Below are positions 57,430-64,000 of a stretch of DNA of 64,000 nucleotides, piece by piece. The position numbers were made by a program, and so were the translations under genes. The notes below the pieces were generated by a model, which did not search any database, was not told where the DNA came from, and worked only from the letters and a program-made list of their open reading frames with translations. Source of the stretch: Proteles cristata cristata (taxonomy: Eukaryota; Chordata; Mammalia; Carnivora; Hyaenidae); assembly GCA_017311185.1 (NCBI GenBank), contig JAESUZ010004795.1, positions 174,711-238,710 on the forward strand, given 5' to 3'. Numbering within the stretch: position 1 is the first letter of the stretch; the number at the start of each line of letters is the position of its first letter.

Positions 57430-57765
57430 TCACATTGAGTTTCTCTGACGTTTGTAACCTGCAAGTATTAATGTATCTCTACTCTCAATTTACTTCTGAA
57501 ATTTATTTCTTCCTAGTGGGTTTGGAAAATCACGTGGTCGATTATTGCTGCCTCAAAGATATGATGTGGCCTTCTTTAGGTAAGTCTCATCCATCATTTT
57601 CTATGGAAAACAAAGGAAAACATGACACCCAATATATAAAGCAAATCTAAATGCAGATGCTGTTTGCGGTTATGACATTGATGTAAGTTATCATGGAATA
57701 GGTGTTCCCAACATTGTTCTTCTTGCTGTATTAAAATTAAAAATCTTCTTTAATATTATATATAA
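57430..57765 (+). other. 3' flank of Unit E (mirror of 21.43-21.80 kb)
   Basis: Outer end of the inverted duplication. A short 71-codon frame here is not conserved in the mirror copy. Confidence 0.75.
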
Positions 57766-57955
57766 AATAATTTGCCAACTGGTCTTTAGGGAAAAAGGGG
57801 TTGCAGTACAGTAAAAGCCTGGTATATCCTTACCACAGCAATAGTTGGAAGTAGAGAATGTCAGTTGATGTGGTTCAAACGGAGGAAATCTCACAGATAT
57901 CAGAGGAGCGCTAACTCTTCCCCAAATGGGATACAATTGTACATACACATATTTA

Positions 57956-58171
57956 TTTATTTATTTTTAATATTTTTATTTATTACTAGGAGAGAGAGAC
58001 AGCGTGAGCAGTGGAGGGTCAGAGAGAGGGAGACACAGACTCTGAAATAAGCTCCAGGCTCTGAGCTCACAGTCAGCACAGAGCCCGACGAGGGGCTCGA
58101 ACCCACGAACCGCGAGATCATGACCTAAGCGAAAGTCGGACGCTTACCCGACTAAGCCACCCCGGCGCCCC
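57956..58171 (-). mobile_element. Young CAN SINE with 14-bp TSD
   Basis: Minus-oriented complete copy flanked by CATACACATATTTA at 57942-57955 and 58172-58185. Confidence 0.95.
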
Positions 58172-58254
58172 CATACACATATTTAAAGAATGACCTCAGG
58201 ACTGATAATTGGGAAGTCTGTGTTCCCACATCATTATTTCAATATATACTTTTT

Positions 58255-58815
58255 AAAAATATAATTTATTTTTTGAATTTACATCTACATTAGTTAGCAT
58301 GTAGTGCAACACTGATTTCAGGAGTATATTCCTTAAGCCCCTTACCCATTTAGCCCACACTGTCCCCACAAACCCTCCAATAACCTTCGGTTTGGTCTCC
58401 ATATTTAAGAATCTCTAATGTTTTTGTCATTCTCCCTGTTTTTATGTTATGTTTCCCTTCCCTTATGTTCATCTGTATCTTAAAGTCCTCAAATGAGTGA
58501 AGTCATATCATATTTCTATTTCTCTGTCTAATTTCGCTTAACATAATAACATCGAGTTCCATCCACGTAGTTGCAAATGGCAAGATTTCATTCTCTTTAA
58601 TTTTTGAGTCACACTCCATTGTGTGTGTATATATATATATGCCACATCTTCTTTATCCATTCACCCACTGACAGACTTTTGGGCTCTTTACATACTTTGG
58701 CTATTATTGATAGTGCTGCTGTAAACATTGGGGTGTATGTGCCCTTTTGAAACAGCGCACCTGTTTCCCTTGGATAAAATACCTAGTAGTGCAACTGCTG
58801 GGTTGTAGGGTAGAA
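58255..58815 (-). mobile_element. L1 3' fragment, minus strand
   Basis: Reversed L1 3' UTR and ORF2 end (TTACATCTACATTAGTTAGC...CTTCTTTATCCATTCACCC...GGCTATTATTGATAGTGCTGC). A short (GT/TA)n run lies at 58620-58640. Older than the 47.2 kb element. Confidence 0.85.
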
Positions 58816-59100
58816 AATGTACTTTTAATACAAACTTAAAAATAATGAAATGAAACCTTTTAGTTTGCTGGATTCTAAAGTATGGATTATATGCTTAAAT
58901 TCTGTGTAATAAGAGGGATCTATTAACATAACACATTTATTAATGTTTTAACTCCTTAATTCATAAAAGTTTTCATTAGAGTTTTCCATGGTAGATTTTA
59001 AGGAATATTCTTTACACTTTATTGTCGATGAAGACATGCTGATAATTCAAAATGTTCCTTTCTTTATGGGTACACAGTCACAGTTTAAAATTATAGATAC
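58816..59100. other. Unassigned interval
   Basis: AT-rich, nothing recognisable. Confidence 0.4.
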
Positions 59101-59102
59101 AT

Positions 59103-59243
59103 AGGCTCACCTGGGTGTCTCAGTTGGTTAAGCATCCATTTCCTGATTTCAGCTCAGGTCATGATCTCATTGTTGTGATTTTCTCTCTCCGTTCTGCCCG
59201 TCCTTGTGCTCTGTCTCTTTCAAAGTAAGGAAACTTTAAAGTA
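59103..59243 (+). mobile_element. CAN SINE with internal deletion
   Basis: Plus-oriented: GGCTCACCTGGGTGTCTCAG head, GGTCATGATCTCATTG core, joined early to a short CT-rich end. Confidence 0.8.
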
Positions 59244-59264
59244 AAATTACAGTAGGTTTCCTTT

Positions 59265-59448
59265 ATTTTTAAAATTATTTTCTTAATGTTTATTTAGTTT
59301 TTGGGGGAGAGGGGCAGAGAGAGAGGGAGACAGGATCCGAAGCAGGCGCCAGGCTCTGAGCTGCCAGCACAGAGCCAGACGCAGATCTCAAACTCATAAA
59401 CTTGAGTTAAGGTCGGACACTCAACCGACTGAGCCATGCAGGCTCCCC
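59265..59448 (-). mobile_element. CAN SINE
   Basis: Minus-oriented copy: GGGGGAGAGGGGCAGAGAG body, GAGCCATGCAGGCTCCCC worn head. Confidence 0.82.
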
Positions 59449-60597
59449 AATAGTAGGTTTTCTTTAAATAACTCATCCTTTTGAAGTAGAATTTTTGGGG
59501 TTATGTTTTCCCTTCTTCTCGTTTGAAGTTCCATAATAATATGCTTCCTCTTGTGTAGGATTTTCACAGCATCATTTAGATGTGGTTTTGTTTAAAACCT
59601 AAATATTATGTTCCAGAGTGACAACTTTTAACACTTTACATTTCTGGACAATGTGAGTGTAACTCAAAAATAATCGGTTTCATCCCCTTTCCCATTAAAA
59701 ATATCTGTTTATTTTTCTGTAGAAATATTACTCATGCATACTTTGTGACTCACCTTGTATATTTCTTCCCTTGGTTAGTGGTCAGTGAATGTCATACCAT
59801 GTCTATGTGAATTGTTATAATAATAGAATCAATTCCATCATCTCTTTATTGGTGAATCAATTACCAGTATGTATTTTCATTGTGGTTACCTTAGAGATTA
59901 TATAAAACATCTGAAAGGTAAAACAACCCTTATATGGGCTGCTGGCCCAATGTTGGTCTGATCCACTGTAGATGGATGACATTCCACTGATTCTGATCAC
60001 AGCTGGCAGGAAACTCCATTCTGCTGGGGCCCCTACTCCATGATGAGTGCTCTACTCTGAGGATTGTGCAAGGTACTGATTAGTTGGGGAGCAGTTCATC
60101 AGTCAAAGTTAGTATTTCTACCTCAAGCATTCCCCCTCGTTTTTAGGCTAGATGCCCCTCTGTTCATTCACAGCTTATGTAGCATTTTCCCCTCATTAGG
60201 TGGGGAGCAGAAAGAGGATGTCTGTCCATTGTGGCGACAGATACCATGAAGTTGGGGACCAGGTTGTGCTCACATTTAACATTTGTGTGAGTGACAGTAA
60301 GGATGCATTTGGGGGTAGCTGTTATTTTGTGCTCCACAATACTACGAAAATGCCAATGTGTACTTAATAGAAAAGAAGATGCGTATTTTGTATTATGTAG
60401 ACAGTGTGTAGATAGATGCTCATGTCTGATAAAATGGATCATCCATCCTATGGTCCGGTCTGGCTTTTCCATTTCTTCCCTGTGGTATTGTCCACCTGCA
60501 AGCATTCTGCTCCCACTTGCTCATTGCCAAAGATGCTTGCCTCACCGTCAGGTATCACACTGTGTTCCATGCAGCAAGGAGGAAGTGTAAATCTGAT
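59449..60597. other. Unassigned interval
   Basis: About 1.15 kb. Short open frames on both strands overlap at 60164-60590 but show no domain. No exon or repeat I can name. Confidence 0.4.
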
Positions 60598-60775
60598 GGG
60601 ATTTGAGAAATTTATTTTGCATTCAACTTCTGCTCAGGTCATGATATTGTGGTTTGTTACCTCAAGCTCCACATCGGCCTCTGCATTGACAGCATGGAGC
60701 CCGCTTCAGATCCTCTGTCTCCCCAGCTTGCAGTTGCTCTTACTCTCTAAAAACTAAACTAACATTAAAGAAAAA
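60598..60775 (+). mobile_element. Old CAN SINE
   Basis: Plus-oriented and diverged: CTTCTGCTCAGGTCATGATATTG core, GCATGGAGCCCGCTTCAGATCC, then AAACTAAACTAACATTAAAG. Confidence 0.7.
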
Positions 60776-62200
60776 TATTAGCCCATGAAGAATGCAGTCA
60801 GATATACAGATGACAAATGAACTTTTGCAGGTGGACACTGGTCCTGGTTTCTAGATGTGAACATGGGCTCGTGTGTTGGGGCTTTTGTTGTGTGTTAAGC
60901 CTGGAAGGCTGACCAGTGTACCTTGTCCTCAGTTAGTCAAATAAAGACGCACTAGGTTATATAAGATCGGCAGACACGGAATCAGATTTATCCAAGTAGG
61001 TATAATTATATAAGTTAAAATCATTAGAATACAGCATTCATAACAGGGAATCATACATTTTAAGTACAATAGGGTGACTTTAGACTTTGGTGAAGAGTGT
61101 AGATTAGATTTCATTTTTCATGGAATGCGTAGCCCACAATTCATGGTTCCCTGCTGATTTCACTATTTCTGAATACAAATATTGAACCATGGAAAATGGT
61201 AGCTGTGTATTGAGAGTGGATATGATCTTCCTGGTCCAGATTTTCACTGGACACCTGCAGGATTTCTACCTCTTATGTCATCATTTTCCTTTACTCTAGT
61301 GTAACCAGGGCAAGGTGGACAGGTTTTCTCAGTTACCTGAATGTACCCAATTGTTGGGCATTATATAAGGGAATCCCAGACACCTCAGCAGCTTTTGGTT
61401 TGAAACATTTTCTCCATGATTTTGGATGCAGACTTTTTGTCCCCCAGCTTCTCAGAAAGTCCAGAGGTGAGTCCATTGGCAAGTCTGGTCCTTGAGTGTC
61501 TTCCAGTCCATCCCCATCAGTTCCAGGAACTCAAGGTGGGCAAAGTAAGAAGTAACAGTCCCACCTTCCATTGCCCTTCCAGTATCTTCTGCTGGATCCA
61601 ACCTGAGCTGGTAAATATCACCGCTCCTAGGTGCATGTGTGACAAGAAGAACAAGAGATACATTGCAAACATTATAGGCTTTGGATAATGTTCTGATACA
61701 CTTTCTGACAAGCAGAAGGATGTACTCTATGCAGCATTCAGATGCACCCAGATGTTTTGTTTTTAGGATTCATTATGGTTTTTATTCTGTGCCTACACAA
61801 GACGAGGGGTGAACATCTTTATAGGAACAGTATCTCACCTAGGTCCTCCCCTGAGATAACAGCTACACCAAGAATTCTAGTTTTGGGGAGCACTTTCGTA
61901 ACGTTTTATACCCTCTCTTCCACTCATTGTACCTTTTCTCTTTCATTAGACAATCTTGGAGCCTTGACCAAAGCCTGATTCTCACATGCCAACCCTTCAT
62001 TCTTTGACGTGGTGACCACTGTGTAAGAAGGTTCTTCTCTCTGTGGGAGGCAAAACAAAACAGTTTTTGACCCTGTCAGTCATTTATATATTCATGTCTG
62101 AGTGATACGCACAATTACATAGCAGTCACATTGTAGATAAAATGTTGGTAGGATAATCTAGTAATAATTAATAACTTATATCCATAAAATGAATCATTTT
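60776..62200. other. Mostly unassigned interval with a TATA-like box
   Basis: About 1.4 kb without a gene I can name. TTATATAAGGG (about 61362) lies about 50 bases before an ATG that opens a 90-codon frame (61416-61688). Its product has no recognised domain and no clear signal peptide. The frame could be chance or an old exon. Confidence 0.35.
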
Positions 62201-62671
62201 GGGGGCGCCCGGGTGGCTCAGTCGGTTGAGTGTCCCACTTCAGCTCAGGTCATGATCTCACGGTTCATGAGTTCGAGACACGTGTCCGGCTCTGTGCTGA
62301 TAGCCAGCTCAGTGCCTGGAGCCTGCTTCAGATTCTGTATCCCTCTCCCTCTCTGACCCTCCCATGCTCATGCTGTTTCTCTCTTTCTCTCTAAGAAATA
62401 AATAAAATATTTTAAAAAATTTTAAAAACAGGGGCGCCTGGGTGGCTAAGTCGGTTAAGCGTCCGACTTTCGCTTAGGTTATGATCTCGCGGTTCGTGGG
62501 TTCGAGCCCCGCATCAGGGTCTGTGCTGACTGCCAGCTCAGAGCCTGGAGCCTGTTTCAGTCTGTGACTCCCTCTCTCTCTGACCCTCCCCTGCTCATGC
62601 TGTCTCTCTCTCTCTCACTCCTAGAAATAAATAAAACATTAAAAAAAATTAAAAAAAAATTTTAAAAACAT
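62201..62671 (+). mobile_element. CAN SINE carrying a second SINE in its tail
   Basis: Plus-oriented older-type SINE (62201-62430, head GGGGGCGCCCGGGTGGCTCAG). Its A-tail is interrupted by the SINE at 62431-62657. Outer flanks AAATGAATCATTTT and ACAATGAATCGTTTT are near-identical, as expected for a TSD. Confidence 0.9.
62431..62657 (+). mobile_element. Young CAN SINE in the tail of another SINE
   Basis: Plus-oriented complete copy, flanked by AATTTTAAAAACA at 62418-62430 and 62658-62670. Confidence 0.95.
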
Positions 62672-64000
62672 ACAATGAATCGTTTTATAAGTAGTATATA
62701 ATTGTCCATACAATTATGTTGTATTGATGCTTCCAGTGGATAAGGAGACAATCTAATCAGTACTAAACAGTTTTCCCTGAAAGATTGCAGAGATACTCAG
62801 AATGTCTTTAGATGTGTATCTTTCAATATGAGGTATTATATTTGCCTAACATTTTCCTGGGCATGGGGTATTGGAGACAGTTTCACAATGGGGGTTAACA
62901 TGTATGGTGACCCTTGAAAACACTGGTGTCCCTGGTGGTCAGGGCAGAATCCTAAGTGGCAACAAGCATGGGCTGCAAAGCCTGCCAACTAGGTCCTGCC
63001 TTAATGACCCCAGGGTGGGGTGGGGGTGGGGGTGGGGGTGGGGAAGGAAGATCCTTTAACATTACAAGGTTAAGGTCCACAGAATATCTAGAATCATGAC
63101 AACTTCATCCACCTATAACCCATGCTAATCGAAATCGAGGCTTCTTATTCCAGAGAGCTCTGCTCAGGGACGGAAGCATCACCCCTGCACCAAGGATGCT
63201 GCTCCAGCAGGACAGGTCTATGCTCTACCTGAAGGCGCAGACTCAGCATGTTTCTGGTTCCTGAATCACTGTAGGGGCATCTGTCCAGTACGAGGAACTC
63301 TTTGGGATATTTGGGGATGTCCCATGTAGACTGGGGTTAGGCAGGCACCAGAATCTGAATCTGCTTCCATCTCAGAGTAAAGAGGGTAAATTATCCAGTG
63401 TCCACTCCTCCCTCCGTAGAAGGGATCTCCTTCATGGTACCCCGGTGGGACTCAGTCCAGGTTCTTCATACTGTGGTAAAGAACACTGAGCAAGCGTAGA
63501 GATGCAAACAGAGAGAAACTGATTATTTCCGTGCACCTGGCCATTAGAAAAACAGAGGAGACTCAGGATCCCTACCATGTGGACATATTCAGAGTAGAAC
63601 TAATGAGAAGGTACATTGTTGAATTCATGACTTTAGAGAGAATGAGAAGAAGAGGTGGCAAAGTTGGGCCAGTTCCCTGCTCTGTGGTGTGGTGTGAGTT
63701 GTGGGGTCATTTCTGATGGGTCATCCATGGACCAAAGAGTTTTCATTAGCAGTAGGAATAGCATTTATTTTGCATTCTTGTTAAGAATAAAGTTTTCTAA
63801 TGTAATTGTCCCAGAGAATTCTAAGTGTTTTGTGTTAGGTTGCTCCTCGTTGTATTTTATTAAATAGAAAGGAAAGAGATGAAATAGATTAAAATAATAT
63901 GAACTCAGTGTATGAAATTTCTTTGGGCAGGCTTACGACTGACAGTGGGAAGAACCCAGAGTGAGGGGATCAGAGCCGATAGCCAGCTCCCTCCCTTGCC
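62672..64000. other. Unassigned interval
   Basis: About 1.3 kb to the window end. Only a G-rich repeat (63015-63043) is notable. No exon or transposon I can name. Confidence 0.4.
63015..63043 (+). repeat. (GGGGTG)n / G-run repeat
   Basis: Five GGGG or GGGGG runs separated by single T. This is the spacing that can form an intramolecular G-quadruplex on the plus strand. Confidence 0.85.

Noticed and set aside
60164..60590. Overlapping 99-113 codon frames on both strands
   Set aside because: No domain, no splice or promoter support, and unlike any family I know. Likely chance frames.

Overview
This is a vertebrate nuclear window, and I place it in a carnivoran, most likely a feliform. It carries dozens of tRNA-Lys-derived CAN SINEs on both strands. 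They share a CGCCTGGGTGGCT head, a TCATGATCTC box, a CT-rich stretch and an A-rich tail, and many have clear target-site duplications (TSDs). There are also several L1 fragments, at least one convincing solo LTR, and remnants of mammalian KRAB zinc-finger (KRAB-ZNF) genes. A homogeneous, young-looking SINE subfamily (about 15 copies) dominates. Nothing prokaryotic is present: no operons, no CRISPR array, no functional tRNA or rRNA gene.

The window is the debris of a KRAB-ZNF cluster built by tandem duplication plus one inverted duplication. I name the units A to F. On the minus strand, Unit A has a KRAB-B remnant (about 3.79-3.87 kb, cut by a SINE) and a first-exon/promoter block (6.39-6.76 kb). 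Unit B has the 5' end of a finger exon (7.56-7.66 kb), KRAB-B (15.57-15.66 kb), KRAB-A (16.60-16.72 kb) and an upstream exon end (16.83 kb). Unit C is the best preserved: finger exon (21.94-24.32 kb), KRAB-B (27.19-27.28 kb), KRAB-A (27.55-27.68 kb), upstream exon end (27.80 kb) and first-exon block (34.53-34.9 kb). Unit D is only the 5' end (38.2-40.2 kb). On the plus strand, Unit F is a short finger-gene relic (41.9-42.65 kb). Unit E is an inverted copy of Unit C: upstream flank at 46.02-46.42 kb, upstream exon end 52.18 kb, KRAB-A 52.30-52.42 kb, KRAB-B 53.34-53.43 kb, finger exon 55.23-57.17 kb and 3' flank to 57.77 kb. Every unit has lesions (lost splice sites, stops, frameshifts or insertions), so I call them all pseudogenes. 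Unit C has only a few lesions and could still yield a shortened product.

The only intact open reading frame matching a known full-length protein is a 90-residue S100A6 (calcyclin) retrocopy at 52.87-53.14 kb on the minus strand. It sits in the Unit E intron, with a poly(A) tail and a near-perfect TSD.

Transposable elements fill most of the rest. There is an old plus-strand L1 (0.3-3.1 kb), and another (7.9-11.46 kb) split by a 1.7 kb minus-strand LINE-type insertion with a 16-bp TSD. A younger plus-strand L1 lies at 11.47-14.76 kb, and a near-full-length-ORF2 minus-strand L1 at 47.19-51.72 kb. A solo LTR is nested in a SINE (45.07-45.49 kb), and a roughly 590-bp polypyrimidine microsatellite has grown from a SINE tail (54.24-54.82 kb). 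The right end (59.4-64.0 kb) has few recognisable features. I found no convincing undescribed biological system. The best leads are the mirror-image KRAB-ZNF duplication, the intact S100A6 retrocopy, a CpG-rich segment with a splice donor at 46.56-46.88 kb, and the SINE subfamily.
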